This document shows positions 1-22,702 of a stretch of 64,000 nucleotides of DNA, piece after piece; positions within the stretch are counted from its first letter, which is position 1; each line of letters opens with the position of its first letter. This DNA comes from Nymphaea colorata. Lineage: Eukaryota > Streptophyta > Magnoliopsida > Nymphaeales > Nymphaeaceae. Location: NCBI RefSeq assembly GCF_008831285.2, contig NC_045138.2, positions 29,669,934 through 29,733,933 on the forward strand, given 5' to 3'. The position numbers were made by a program, and so were the translations under genes. A model generated the notes under the pieces. It was given only the letters and a program-made list of their open reading frames with translations. It was not told the origin of the DNA and did no database searches.

Positions 1-1891
1 TTAACCTAGCTTCATTCACTTTCTAGTCTGATTGAAAGGGATTTGATGGTGTGGGATAAATAAAAATCGAGATTTTGTATATAAATAGAATTATCAGAAA
101 ATATGAGGGCAATATGTTCAGACGATTCACAAGTTATTATGTGTAAAGTAATTTTTTTACAAAGGTGAATTACATTGTGCATTGACTTTAAAGATTTCTT
201 TTATAAGTCCTTCATCCAATCAGATTTGTCATATATGTGTGTGTGTGAGAGTGAGAGAGAGAATGTTATCTTTTGATACTATTTACTAAGCAATCTTGGG
301 TCAGCAGGAATAGTATTTCATTTTACTGTCAAACACGAGGACCGGAACTTCCTTTTTTCTACTCCTAAGATCCGCAGCCCCTGCTAATAAAGCTAAAAAC
401 TAGCGGCCTACCAGCTACTGACCCGGCCGCGCTACACCCCTTACTTTTACAATCCAAAGTACATAGTAAGAAAGCAATTTTCATGTTTTGTTTCAACTGG
501 AGTTAAAAAAAAAAAAGTGGGCATGCACTTCCAACAGCCATATCTGGGTTGGTACGTCGTCCATGAAGACACAAACACCATAAGTGCACATGCGTCTGCC
601 TTTCTTTTCCCTTTCACTTTTTCTACTTTCCCTAGACAACTTTTTCGCTGCAAATCTTGTTCTTGGAAAAATAGTGGCGAGGAAAATCTCGCGACATGTT
701 TAAAAAGCTAAGCTTTTCTTGGACAACTAATCTCGCAAAGTCGTACAAGTAATGTCTCCGTAAAATGTGGTGCAGGAAGCTCAAACGAAAAAAGGATGCT
801 TTATTACAGGAAGATCGTGTCAAACACCGAGCATCTTTAAGACGGGTGGTGTTTACGAAATACCAGAAAATAAAACCCCAAAATCCGAGTGTAAGATGTC
901 GATAAATTGAAAATATCGTCAGTGTTCGCAACTATACGGCAATTTTTACTACGTTATGAATGATGACGGGTGATTACGTCATCATGCTATGCAAGCAAAT
1001 GCGTTGCAATATTTCCGGAAGAGCCTTCAAGAAATGTATTATTTCCACTTGGTGTCAATCATACAAACCCGGTTTTCCAAAACTCATTAAAAATTTTGAT
1101 TTTTATACCAAAAAAAGTTACATAAATGGGTTCAGATACCAATTACTAATTTGCTCCTAACATGATGTAAGATCCAAATCCAAAAAATTATTGCGTGTGC
1201 ACGGTCAGGAGCACGCGAATCAGATCGCCTTTTGGATCTGAAGAAGATTTGGTGTTAGTGTTGTGGATTTAATTTTGGATCTGGGACGATCAGGATCCAT
1301 TTCTATAAAGAGGCCAGCGTCATCCAGGCATGACAAAAATACAGTTCATCGTTTAGTTTCATGTCGTCATATTCCATGAGAATAATGGAGGCGTCCAGAA
1401 AAGTTTCCCGTTCGGGTCTGGATCCAATGCGGGTCCGACTCGAGTTCACATGAAAGGAACAGGACGTAAGAGGACCGAACATGTAGCTTGCTAGGGATGG
1501 TTTGTCAAGGACAAAATGATTCCCACTTTAAAAAAAATGACCGTGTTTGCCCCTTGTCGTTCCGAAATGACAACGCCGAAAAGACTCGTTCCCTTGGATT
1601 CCATGCATGTCCAAAAACTTATCCCAAGGGCATGTTCGGCATTAGAGAAAAAGTCAACGTCTTGGATTCACTTTCGAGATTTTTTTTCCCACGAAAAAAG
1701 CTCAATGATTTTCATCAAGTCAAAAAGAGTCCAGATCCCAGGAAATCCAATGGCTTAAGCAAGGTCGAATCGGATCCGATCCGAGACGCTTGGCAACCGA
1801 CTCGGAATTTGCCATTAACTGCCACTGACCAAGCTGAGTCACTTTACCGTCTGTTTGGTTAACTTGGCTTTGAAACAGCCAACTTTCCTCA

Positions 1892-2024
1892 TGGTGTGTT
1901 TGGATGCACCTGCTTTATCTGGAAAAAGTGGGACAAGCAGGGAAACCGCTGAAGTTAATCGTACCTTCAACGCAATTTCCTTGTTTATCCCACTTTTTTG
2001 GACAAATAGGTACATCCAAACATG
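1892..2024. mobile_element. Small foldback (MITE-like) element
   Basis: The arms 1897-1933 and 1987-2022 are imperfect inverted repeats of each other. The outer end reads TGTTTGGATG on the left and CATCCAAACA on the right, and both inner arms contain a run complementary to AAAGTGGGA. The middle is also partly self-complementary, so the whole 130-bp segment can fold into a hairpin. Such structure is typical of MITEs. No clear target-site duplication or coding capacity is seen, so the superfamily is unassigned. Confidence 0.55.
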
Positions 2025-3211
2025 TCTACCTCAAGTTGCTAGGGACCCATTGGCTTGTACTTATACTAACTAAACAGTTGTGGGTTAGCTACCACATCAT
2101 GTACAAACAAGCATCCAATGGTTCTTTTAGGCTCAGCCATGGCGCCATTAACATGGAATATTTCAAGGAGTTTGTCCCGAAATTTCTTGATTAGTTCCTT
2201 CCTTTCTTTTCCGATACGCGATCGTTTCTAATGTAATTACGCGATACTGTTTGAGTTCTTAACTTTCTCCAGATGACCATTTGTGCTTGTATTACAGAGG
2301 AAACAACTTTTACTGACAGTTTAGCTATCTTTGCGTCAGTAAATGTACTGTTTTTTTTTTCTTTTCGTAGTGTTTGTAGTGTTGATCGACCAAGCTTAGC
2401 CCCAACAACTATTGCTTGTACTTCTTATCTTCTAAAGGTCGAGGAACTCTTCGAGGAGCAAATCACTCTCTTCTTTCTATTTCTCATGTTTAGGGTTGTT
2501 TTTGGAGCATTAGAGTGACAACCCTGTTATGCTTTTAACTTGTATATTTATATCATTCATTTTGTAATAGAAAAGGTTGACACCATGAAAATTTGAAATG
2601 TAAACTAGCTATCTATCAGCCCTCATCCTGACCGTTGCGCCAACCTCCTTAGCAATAAGACAACATCATTTGGATCACTTAGTTAATTAGCATAAATATT
2701 GTTCCAATTCAATGAAAATATACGGCTAGCTCTTTTCACATTTGGGCAATATTCCTCAACTTAACAAAGAACATGGGCGTCCTCCACATATTTCCTCAAG
2801 TTCACACCCATTCAAAACTCGTACTCATGCACTGTTTCAAGCAAACTGGAATATTGTTGAACCAAACTTATCTTAGCCAATATTCCGATATCCCTTTTTA
2901 TTTAAAAAAAACTTTTTTTTTTAAATCTTTGAAATTACGGACTATATTTTTGCATTTATGAAGTAAATCAAGGTTTCTATGATATGATCGATACCACTGT
3001 TAACTAGAGGGAGCATGACAAAAACCCCCCACATGGCCGGATCTAAATGATGGAATAAGCAGTTAAATCTGAACAGATGAAAACCTAAAAGCTATGAATG
3101 ACTAGCAAAAGACATCCTCCTAAACTTCAATCCGTGAATTGTCCTCCCCAAATTAGCAAAGTCCTTGTATGCCTAGCTCATGGAAATCTGATAATATCTT
3201 AGAATATGAAC

Positions 3212-3212
<1 letters not shown>

Positions 3213-3264
<52 letters not shown>
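3213..3264. repeat. (AT)n microsatellite
   Basis: An uninterrupted AT dinucleotide run of about 50 bp, some 670 bp upstream of the bHLH start codon. Confidence 0.95.
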
Positions 3265-3266
<2 letters not shown>

Positions 3267-3689
3267 CTTATGCTTTCACTATGGATTAATTAAGTAGCAA
3301 CTGAGATCACTTCCGGTGAGTGAATTTATGCGGATTCTTAAAAGTACAGGCGCGTCAAGCCCATGCCCTCTGGTACGAAAGTCCATATCTCGACCTGCTT
3401 CGCCTACACCACAACAGCCAAAAATTCAAAAGGCCAAAAGAAGAAAAAAGTTTCTTTCTTCTTCGTGTTCTTCGTCTTCTTCTGTTATTTTGGGGAGTTC
3501 ATGAACCGAGTCTTAGTCACATCCCGGTCCGAGTTGAACCAGTTAATGACCCGGTGGGGAAGTAGCAGCTCTAACCCTAACAGTGACCTTGATTAAGGAA
3601 CTGAAAATCTTCCTTTTGATGATCTGGGGACACTGTCACCACCTTTTCTGCCACATTTTGTGATAAAGTAAAAGCTGAGACAAAAGAAA

Positions 3690-3935
3690 AGATGGAGAGA
3701 GAGAGCAAGGAGCATATAAAAATTCAAATCCAAAAGCAAAGTAATAACAACAAAGTTTTCATTGGGTCCATTTCTGCTACAAACACAAAGTTAGAGTCCA
3801 CAGCCTCATCCCATCCAGCCAAAAGAGAAACAGGAAAGGAGGGAGGAAAAGAAAGAAAGGAAAGGAAAAGAGAGACGCAGAGGGGACGCTACTCGATTGT
3901 GTAGAGATTTAGGCCGCCGGAAAGGTCTATACGGC
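3690..3935 (+). promoter_or_regulatory. Probable 5' leader of the bHLH gene, purine-rich
   Basis: The 240 bp before the start codon are very rich in A and G (runs of GAGA and AAAGAAAGGA), as in many plant 5' untranslated regions. No upstream frame of credible length precedes the main start. The transcription start cannot be placed from sequence alone, so the limits are approximate. Confidence 0.35.
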
Positions 3936-4281
3936 ATGAACCCTGGGATGCTGCAGACCTCGCTGGTGCAGCAGATGATGGCCGGAAACCCTGCGTGGTG
4001 GAGCCCGAACGGCGTCAGGCCACCACTTCCTCCTCCTCCTCATTCGCCGGCAGCTCCTCTGCAGCTGCCTTCTTCTCAGGCTTCTGCTGCTTCTTCTTCC
4101 TCGTCGTCGTCCCCCGCCTCCTCTTCCTCCTCCGTGATCATGCATCATCCGTATCCACCACCTTCTTCGCTTGTCATGAGCTCGTCATGGAACGAGAGCC
4201 AAGATTTTCCGGATTCCTGGAGCCAATTACTCTTGTAAAATGACACAGACCTCTCTCTCTCTTTCTCTTTCTTTCTTTCTT

Positions 4282-4319
<38 letters not shown>

Positions 4320-4519
4320 CCCATCTCAACACATGCGCACGTATCACGGATGCAAACAAGGAATAATTTCAGGCTTTCGAGCCAATTGCTCTTGTAGTCT
4401 CTCTCTCCCTCTCTCTCTCTCCCACCACAGACAGGCATCATGGAATGCAAACAAAGAATAATTTCAGACTTTTGGAGCCCATTGTTCTAGTAGTCTTGTA
4501 GTATATACCTCAGCCTCTA

Positions 4520-4551
<32 letters not shown>

Positions 4552-7500
4552 TTTCTCTCTTCATCTCTCTCTCGGTTTGCTCTTAATTCACTGTTTATAA
4601 CTTAAGTTGTGTCATCTCTAACTAAATCTTTTCATCTCCTTTTTCGAGGTGAATTAATGCATGTCTAGAGTTAGATTCATAGGTACATAAACAGGTTGCC
4701 TAATTTATTTGCCGGGTTCAAGTTTTTCTTATTCTTCTGATGAAAAATCTCGTGGACATTTTCAGATGTGGGTTGGTGGGAGATGAGAAGAGTTACTTTG
4801 GAGGCATTCCAGTAAAGAAGATGGAGAATTGGGACGATCAGATGCTGATGATTCCCGACTCCAGTACCCAAACAATGGCAGAAGTGAAGAAGGAGCATCT
4901 TGATCAGAGCTACGTTTACTCTCTTCATCACCACCAACGAAACAACGGTGAAGATCTCCAAGCAACAAGACCAACCTGGCCGCAGATTAACCACCCCGTA
5001 TCTTCACCTCCTAGTTCCTGTATCACTAGCTATAGCAGTAGCATTCTTGATTTCTCCAACAGCAGGCCAGAGAAACAGCACCACACATCAGATCGTTCAA
5101 CAGAGGTAATTAATGACAAATTTTTATGCATAATCTACAGAAGACAGAATCAAAGAAGCTAAAATTATCCATATTTCCTGAGTCTACATGATGAAATCTT
5201 AGGTCGTTTTCTTACTAAGCATGAATTAATTTTGTTGACTATTCATCATCATCATCATCGCCTTGTCCCAACTTGAATCTCTTGCAAAACCTAGACAATT
5301 AGAGGCCTACCCACGTCCTGTAAGTATAGTTACTGAGATAGACTAAGCTAAGAGAAGGAATAAACATCAACAGTTATTGGCCGCCTAGTCAAGAAACACT
5401 ATCCACATCATGTGAATATGAGTCCTAAGGGAACTTCCATTATGTTGGCTATCTATTGTTATGGAAATTGAATTTCATGCAGGCTCATAGTTCAAGTACA
5501 GAAGGTTAGGGAAATTTAACAGACTAGGAAACTATTTGCATATCATTCAATCATGTTATAGGTCCCACTCTGAGTAAGAAAGAATCTCTCGGACAAAGCC
5601 AAGTTTTATTTGTTGGAAATTTCGGCAAATCAATTTACATATAAGTTTGACATATATTCTTTAAAGAAAAATTGTTAGAAAATATGAGCTGCTTTAGCAC
5701 AAAAAGAGGCTTTACTTGGTATGAGAACATGAACAACTGTGCTCCTTTGGATTCATGTAAAGGCATGTATGTATAGTCTTTGAAAATAAAGAAGGAATGA
5801 AGTTGTTATCCTCTTCTTTTTTGTTTTACTTTGTGAATGACTTTTTCTTCTTTTTTTTTTTTTACTAGTAGGGGGTTCGACTCACAGCCAGGCGGTATGA
5901 TGAGATACTTCTTCTGTTCACCCAGAATGACTTCATTTTTTATATGTGCAGTGTAATAGCTCGGCAACAGGTTCTGCACCAAAGAAAGCCAGGATTCAGA
6001 CCACCTCACCTGGACAGACTCAGTTTAAGGTCCCAACCCCAGCCCGTTCTATGTTCATATTACGAGAACGAATGCTTCAGTTTTTTTTTTTTTTTTCAGA
6101 TCAATAGTACCAGAAGTACTGAACCCTTGGAATTTTGTAGGTTAGAAAGGAGAAATTGGGTGACAGAATCGCAGCTCTACACCAACTTGTTTCCCCCTTT
6201 GGAAAGGTATATAAGAAACTCTAAATCAGCTTACCTTTTCTTTTCCTTTCTTTTTCAAAAGTTAAAACAGAAGTAGCTAGAATTGGTGGTTGCACCGGCA
6301 AGTTAAAACCGCAGAAGTTGCACATTCAGGTGCCTGGTGGGAACTGATGCAACCAAAAAACAGAAGAAAAAGAAAATTCATTAATTGAAAAAAAAAGATG
6401 ATAAAATTAATACTTTGTTTTTCATCTTTTTTTTTCCCACTGCCATGGTTCTGTTTTTAACCTATTCTGTTGTTGGGATTATACTCTGAGAGATGGGTGT
6501 GGTTTCTTTTGCAGACTGACACTGCGTCTGTATTGCTAGAAGCTATTGGGTACATAAGATTCCTTCAGAGTCAAATTGAGGTGATGCCTTCCTTTCATTC
6601 ACAAACAAACCAAGAATATGACACACACTCACTTACACTGAAACAGCACGCACTAAAAGCGAAGATTATGGTCATCTACAGTTCTTGGAGTTAGCACAGT
6701 CAAGCCATGGCCTAAATATTCTCCTCTTTTGGTTGCAGTGCTTGAGCTCCCCGTACATGGGCAGTGCCTCAGCATGCTTGGCAGAGCCTGTAAGTCGGCA
6801 ACAACAACCAAACAGACATTTGAAAACATTTCAGCACCACGATGAGAGAGCACTAACGAGTTCAAAGTTTTTTGTGTCAGGTACAATGTGAGAGAGGAGG
6901 TTGCATATTCCCAGAAGACCCAGGACAGGTGAGCTTTATTGGATCCACGGCCGCATCAGAAATGTGCTATCCTTCCCTTGCGTGAACTTCATTATTTTAT
7001 TACATCCCCTTCACATATACTGCATTGAGCAGTGAGCTAACTTTACAGCCTTTTGGTTCTTCTGTTAAATTTGGAAAGCACGTTCTTGTGTCTGTGTGTG
7101 TATATATATATATATATATAAAGAGAGAGAGAGGGAAAGAGCTCCAGGAAATGCATCCTCAACAGTTTCAACGCTTTTGCTTAATCTGAACTTACAAATA
7201 TATTATGTTAACTTGCTTGGTATAATGCAAGAAACAGACCAGCTTTTTCTTTTTGTTTAGATGCCTTTTAGAGATAGCAAAGAGCCAAATTTCATATATC
7301 GATCATGAAGAACTTCGTGAAATAAAGAACAAAATTTCTTCTCGGAGTCCAAATTTAGCTACTGGTTGAACCAAACAGAAGAAGTTATATAAACAACTAT
7401 TTTTTCCGAAAAGCGTCTAGAAATTCGGTCGTGAACTGTTCACCAGAGTGGTCTCTCCCCCTCGCTCTCTCTCTGTAGTATCTATCTATCTTTCAGGTTG

Positions 7501-8718
7501 CACGCACACACGGTCACACGCACGAAGATCGCGTACTGTCAACTCAGTGTCTTCTTTTTATTGCCAAACAGTTGCTGAATGAATCGTGCTTGAAGAGAAG
7601 AGCGGCAGCAGATCAGGTACGCAGTGACTTGTCATGAACCCTACTTCTTGTTCGACCCATCCGCGAATGAAAAGTGAAAGCAGAAGCCTCGACGGCCAAG
7701 AGAAGGAAAGCGGGAAAACTGGACAGGCTTCCCACCTTTTCTTCCTCAACGATGCCCTTTAGTAACCTTTCCTTCTTTTCAACAAAAAGCTACTTTATTT
7801 TTCTGTCTTCAACCGCCCCCCTTCTTTATTCTTCTATATATATATATATATATACATGCACGCATGCATGTGCATATACATACATGCATACATGATACAT
7901 ATGTGATGCATATGTATGTAGTAACTTCATTCAAAGTTCTCAATTTTATACCCATATGTGTGTGTCATGCACTTGCATGCATGCATGTGCATATACATAC
8001 ATGCATACATGATACACATGTATGTAGTAACTTCATTCAAAGTTTTCAATTTTATACCCTTCATAGTTCATTTTTACCATTATAATTAGGAATTCTTGCA
8101 ATATCTTTCTATAAGAATCACAGTGTCATTTTAAACCAAAAAAAAAAAAAGGTCGCTAACGTTTATGTACATGAAAGGAAAATTTAGCTCATGGCACACA
8201 ACATTTGCCGAGTTAAACTGAGTGAGAACGAGTCAAACACGTGACTCCTCAAAACTACAGCAAAACCATGTAATGATACATGCGTAGTCGCAGATTTTAG
8301 TGCACAAATTCCACAACTTACTTATTTGGCGATCGAACTCAAACGGACGGATTGCTTCTTTTAGATTTTAAGTAAACACAGATTGTTTTCAAACGCCTGT
8401 CAATGAAAGTCATTTTTCTTGGAAATTTATTAGAAATCTATGAATTGAAAGTATATGTTAACCGCTTTGATTAGTGGACGCGTCATGTCATGCCATGCCA
8501 CCATTAGAAACACATCCAAAATGGCATGCTTAGGAGACGTAAAGCTAACCCACTCGGGTCAAGTCAAAGTTGTTACGAAAACTGGGTCTGGTTTTGAAGA
8601 AGCTGGTCAACGACTTGTTAGCCTGTTAAATATAATAAACTGGTTCTGATTTTGCTTAGCGTCCCATTCATCCCCATAGTTAACCGATGGATTTCAATCT
8701 CTCTCTCACTCTCTCACT

Positions 8719-8785
<67 letters not shown>

Positions 8786-9770
8786 AAGAGAGAGGGGAGC
8801 GTAAAAATTAGACACCAGGATAAAAACTAAACCCATTGATTTTTTATTTTAGAGAGTGTTGTGTTGTTTTTTTTTGGCAATCTAACCTTATTGATATGAT
8901 CTTAAGAATGTGTTGATAATTTGTTAAACATCAAGGTGTTTTTTTAATAAGAAAAAGTGAACAGCCACATGCCATGATAATAAAAAATAAATACTTTCAT
9001 TAAAACAATTGAATCAAGCATGATTTATATCAAAATAGTCTTTATAATTATAACAAGATGTTTACATTGTATTTAAAATAGTTTTTAAAATCAATGGGTC
9101 TGGTTTTATCTTTGATCTAGTTTTTTACCAACCTCTCTCTCTCTCTCTCCCCCTCTAAATATGTATATATATATATATGTATATATAGAGTGGGTTGAAA
9201 ACTTTTCACTCTGGTTACATCACAACCAACAAATCCTTTTGAAAGAATAGTTCGGCCTAGAATGTCCGACTCCTTTTCCTTAATTAGTTTTCCCTTGCTA
9301 TCAAACGCTTTCTAACAGAGTGCTTTGTTTGGCTTTGAGGAAAACCATATTCGACCCATATTTTATTAATCACTTTTTTTAACTTATATTTAATCTTTCG
9401 GTTATTATTTTATGGGTAAGACTGAAAAAGTGAGATATTTCCACACTCTATCTCATAAAAAGTCGTTTTATATGAAGTGTCGACCTGTGAACTTGCCGAA
9501 CTCAATGCATTAATTCCAAGTTAATTCATTCCTCTTTATAAGAAAATGAGTTTTTGTTAACTTATAATTTTTCTTAATTTAGGCTTTTATATATATTTAT
9601 CCGATTTTTCTTTTTCCCCCGTCTAATACCAGCAGGTGAGGGACGAGCAGAAGAAGGACCTAAGGAGCAGAGGGCTGTGCCTTGTGCCTGTGTCTTGTAT
9701 TCTGCCCGTTGGTAGCGAGAATGGTGCTGATTTTTGGGCTCCGGCGATCGGTGGAGGCGGATTCCGGTGA
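3936..9770 (+). CDS. bHLH68-like: bHLH68-type atypical bHLH transcription factor, 9 exons, 375 aa
   Basis: Probable nuclear transcription regulator of the Arabidopsis bHLH68/bHLH110/bHLH123 group. Exons: 3936-4234, 4766-5105, 5952-6029, 6141-6206, 6515-6580, 6739-6789, 6881-6928, 7572-7616, 9636-9770. Phases join without a break. The N-terminus (MNPGM..., then MAGNPAWW) and the [11 protein letters not shown] joint across intron 1 match the family. The HLH, about residues 240-285, reads [20 protein letters not shown] and then [20 protein letters not shown]. The classical basic-region His is absent, as is usual in this subgroup, so E-box binding is not assured. A conserved FPEDPGQ block (residues 310-316) and a C-terminal [11 protein letters not shown] segment complete the family pattern. 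Residues 1-70 are rich in Pro and Ser. Length is close to the roughly 400 aa of the Arabidopsis protein. The last exon has a tandem CAGCAG acceptor. Family call is firm; the exact orthologue is inferred. Confidence 0.93.
4185..4500 (+). repeat. Two diverged copies of the exon 1/intron 1 boundary inside bHLH intron 1, with (CT)n tracts
   Basis: The 3' end of exon 1 (about 4186-4236, from TCATGGAA to GAGCCAATTACTCTTGTA) recurs twice downstream, at about 4356-4397 (GAGCCAATTGCTCTTGTA) and 4439-4495 (from TCATGGAATG to GGAGCCCATTGTTCTAGTA). The copies are separated by CT-rich tracts at 4252-4319, 4398-4422 and 4520-4537. Each copy keeps a GTA where the real donor lies, so they are potential decoy donors. 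The arrangement suggests a degenerate tandem duplication mediated by the CT repeats. Confidence 0.75.
7617..9635 (+). other. bHLH intron 8, 2.0 kb, repeat-rich
   Basis: This is the longest intron of the gene. It holds a 117-bp-period tandem duplication (7862-8059), a TCTCTC tract followed by (AT)n at 8698-8785, and a second CT/AT compound tract at 9133-9188. The long stretches between are AT-rich with no recognised exon. The acceptor is a NAGNAG (CAGCAG, 9630-9635), which could add or drop one Gln. Confidence 0.8.
7862..8059 (+). repeat. Tandem duplication, period about 117 bp
   Basis: The unit beginning GCATGCATGTGCATATACAT occurs at 7862 and again at 7979. Both copies run on through GTAGTAACTTCATTCAAAGT to TTTTATACCC, ending at about 7953 and 8059. 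The second copy is slightly shorter. The 5' half is a run of alternating ATGCA/TACATG palindromic motifs. It lies wholly in bHLH intron 8. Confidence 0.9.
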
Positions 9771-10500
9771 GGGATCATATGCGGAAGCATACTTGGAGCT
9801 CAGTGGATTGATATAACATCATGAGCGGTCAATCTGCTCAAGATATCGAAGGCTGATTGCTCATGATGCTATGTCTCTTTTCTCTCCCTCCTTGTATCAA
9901 TAATCAAGCCTGCGACCTTTCATGGCTGCCCACCACTCCACTCTCTTCTTCATCAGTTGTTTCTTAATTTTTAATATTTTCATAGCCTGCTTCCTTCTGT
10001 ACTCTCTACCACTAAATTAGTAGTATGACTTTAATTCTGCTGCCTTTATTTAAAGCATCTATACTTCCAAACAAGTTCCTGACTTCTCTTACCTTTTCAT
10101 TTAGTTACTCTTGAGAGAAAGAGAGAGAAACAAAGGTGCATTGATGTATTATAAATATATGTGATTATCCTGCCCAACTTTATTTAGAGATGTTACTATA
10201 TATTACATAGTGACATTGGTTCAAAAGTGCGATTAATTTGCTTTTTTTTTTTTTTTCTACTTTGTGTTTTTCTTTTCTTTTTTCGGCATTAAGGAAAATT
10301 CACACTACTTCGAAAGGTGAATTCTGAATCAAGGAAACGTAGAACATTGCAGTTTTTGGATTATCTTTTTGAAAGAGAGGCAATATAATTTTAGTACTCT
10401 ACAGGATGAACTAATTATTGAAGCTAATTGCTAATTATGCATAAGTATTGTTCATTGGAAACTCCATTGTTGTATGGGGTAGGTTACATTGGTTGGATAA

Positions 10501-10605
10501 GAAGGCATTTGGTAACAAGAACACTACGTTCTTTGGGACACAATGTTTCATGAACATGGAACATTGTGTTCCAAAAATACAATGTTTCCTGTTTCTAAAT
10601 GCCCT
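10501..10605. mobile_element. Foldback MITE-like element
   Basis: The first half (AAGGCATTTGGTAACAAG... to GACACAATGTTTCAT) is the near reverse complement of the second half (ATGGAACATTGTGTTCC... to CTAAATGCCCT), with only a few bases between, so the whole 105 bp forms one hairpin. The GGGCATTT-type terminus is common among small plant MITEs. No convincing target duplication is visible. The similar open frames on the two strands here are a by-product of the palindrome. Confidence 0.7.
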
Positions 10606-10669
10606 CGGTCTGTTTAGTAAATGGGTCATATTTGAATAGTATATACCTTTTTAAGTATATCCACTTTTT

Positions 10670-11030
10670 TGGATGTTCACATATTTCGATTCGCGATTCA
10701 AATATGAATGAAAAAAAGTTATATTTGAATATGGATCTAAATTTGAAACCTGATTTCCAATCCGAATCCAATTTTTAAATCCACATCCAACCTTTTAAGC
10801 CGAATTCGACAGGTTTTCAAAAATACAAGGGCATCGAATATGGGGTATTTATTTAAAATTGAATCTGATCAGATAAATATATACATCTGAATATGATCGG
10901 ATGTCATTTCTTAAATCCAAGTCTGGTATGATTTCTTAATCAAATATAATACTTTTTCCATGTCCGATTCCAGAATGGTTCGGTGGATATCTGATCCAAG
11001 TTGAATATGTTGACATCTGGAGATTGATTG
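10670..11030 (+). repeat. Degenerate dispersed repeat, copy A
   Basis: An AT-rich segment full of GAT(C/T)TGA-like words. Part of it (around 10870-10915, AGATAAATATATACATCTGA and ATCGGATGTCATTTCTTA) is the near reverse complement of a stretch at about 27675-27715. Similar segments occur at 38290-38480 and 57190-57500. No coding capacity or defined ends are seen; it is probably an old non-autonomous element or transposon tail. Confidence 0.5.
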
Positions 11031-12549
11031 CAAGTGTTCGATGTCGTGACCACGCATCACGTAGCCCAAACGATGACAACATAGGAAAATGACTTTACAT
11101 GCAAGCGCTAGTTGCTTGCTTGGTTTGGCTTGCAGAAAGTCCCCTTCATGATAACCACACTAAGAAAATGATAGATGGATGTAAACCTCAATCATATTCA
11201 TAAAAAAAGCCAACATGTATATGCAGTGTGGTCTCCTTTATGTACATACTGGTCATGTTATATATACATCATAGCACATGATTCTGCATATATAAAAACC
11301 TAAGATCTGAAAAATCCAATTACCAACAAATTTAAAACATCTGAACATGATTAGATACATTACATTATTGGCCATAAAAAAAAAAACTGAAGTACCTAAG
11401 TATTAATAAATGTGACAGGTGAAATGAGCTGGTAAAAGTATGCATGTGACATAGGCTAGTAAGCGTCAATCAGCATTTACTGGACTTGCTTTCTTTTCCT
11501 ATTAAATAGCAATATTTTACTGTTAACGACACTTGTTGAAACAAAAAAAAAAAGAGAAAGATCAAATCCAAAAAATAAACTTTGTTTTCAAGAGAACAAG
11601 CAGCGTTCTTGCGATCTCAGCAATTGCTAATTGGAAATTTAGAACATAATCTTACTGTATGAAAATTTATTGTTGCATTTATGTATTGTTGTGAGAAAAG
11701 CAAACTTTTGTGGGCCAACCTTACATGTCATGCTAGTAGTTGCAACTGCTTCTATTGCACTTAACCTTTTCTTTTATGGAATTGCCTTTGTAAATTTTGG
11801 TATTTATAGTTTACTGCCAATAAAAAAATAAACAAATCCAGATAACTTAAGCGACCAGCAACTCAACTCAGTAGTGAAAACTGCCCAAGGCTAGGCACGA
11901 GAGCCGAAGCCTGTTCCTCCTTTCCATTGTCCATAGAGTTCTAGAGCTACAGCATGAGGCAAGATCTTTTTGTGTTTCAACTTACACATATAGCTTAAGC
12001 TGAACCAAAAGACCATCCAAGGTAAATAAATTAAATTTTACTTTTAATTTGTTAATTGATATTTTTAAAATAAATGATCCACTGGTCTCCTATTAGTAAA
12101 GAGTGCTTTTATTAATACTTATGTCCTTGTTGGTTTGTATTAAAAATAAAAAGGATTAGAATAATCCGCGTTCTGAAATTTCCAGAAACAGTCGGACGTA
12201 TGTAGGAATAAGAAAATTTACGGCCTCGTTTTGGTTAAAACATCACCCGCCAAAATGGGGACTTCAGTTCAGCTTCAGCGCCACCGAAATAGAAAGACTC
12301 CTCACAGTCACAGCTTCTTAGCCCACACTATCTCTTCATTTATTACCGTTCGTCTTCTCCGCTACTTCTCCCTCCACCAGAAGTACGTCCTGCCGATGAT
12401 CGTGGCTTAAATTCGCCTCCCCATTTTCCCTTCCCTCGAAGCCGTCGTCGGCGCCCAATTTCCGTTCCCGTTTCTTTGTCTTGCGCTGGACGTTCCCTTC
12501 GCGCCATGCGCAGGGGAGGCGTCGGCTTTCACCGTCACTGAAGAACGCC

Positions 12550-22702
<10,153 letters not shown>

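Larger units (their letters stand above)
1..3690. other. Intergenic region upstream of the bHLH gene
   Basis: No coding exon is recognised here. The open frames are short, overlap on both strands and resemble no family I know. Contents that can be named are a foldback element at 1892-2024, a (TG)/(GA) run near 235-265, and a long (AT)n tract at 3213-3264. The part beyond about 3300 probably includes the bHLH promoter, but no TATA box or other site stands out enough to call. Confidence 0.6.
9771..12549. other. Intergenic region between the bHLH gene and VTE1
   Basis: It contains the bHLH 3' untranslated region, a foldback element at 10501-10605 and a member of a degenerate dispersed repeat at 10670-11030. 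The VTE1 promoter and leader lie in the last 300 bp, where GC content rises. No other gene is supported. Confidence 0.7.

Noticed and set aside
1488-1862. 124-codon open frame in the left intergenic region
   Set aside because: No recognisable motif, overlapping frames of similar length, and composition like its surroundings; judged chance.
5868-5900. GGTTCGACTC, similar to a tRNA B box, suggesting a tRNA or SINE
   Set aside because: No matching A box, acceptor stem or SINE tail around it in bHLH intron 2.
10435-10639. Overlapping open frames on both strands with similar peptides
   Set aside because: Caused by the 105-bp palindrome of the foldback element at 10501-10605, not by genes.
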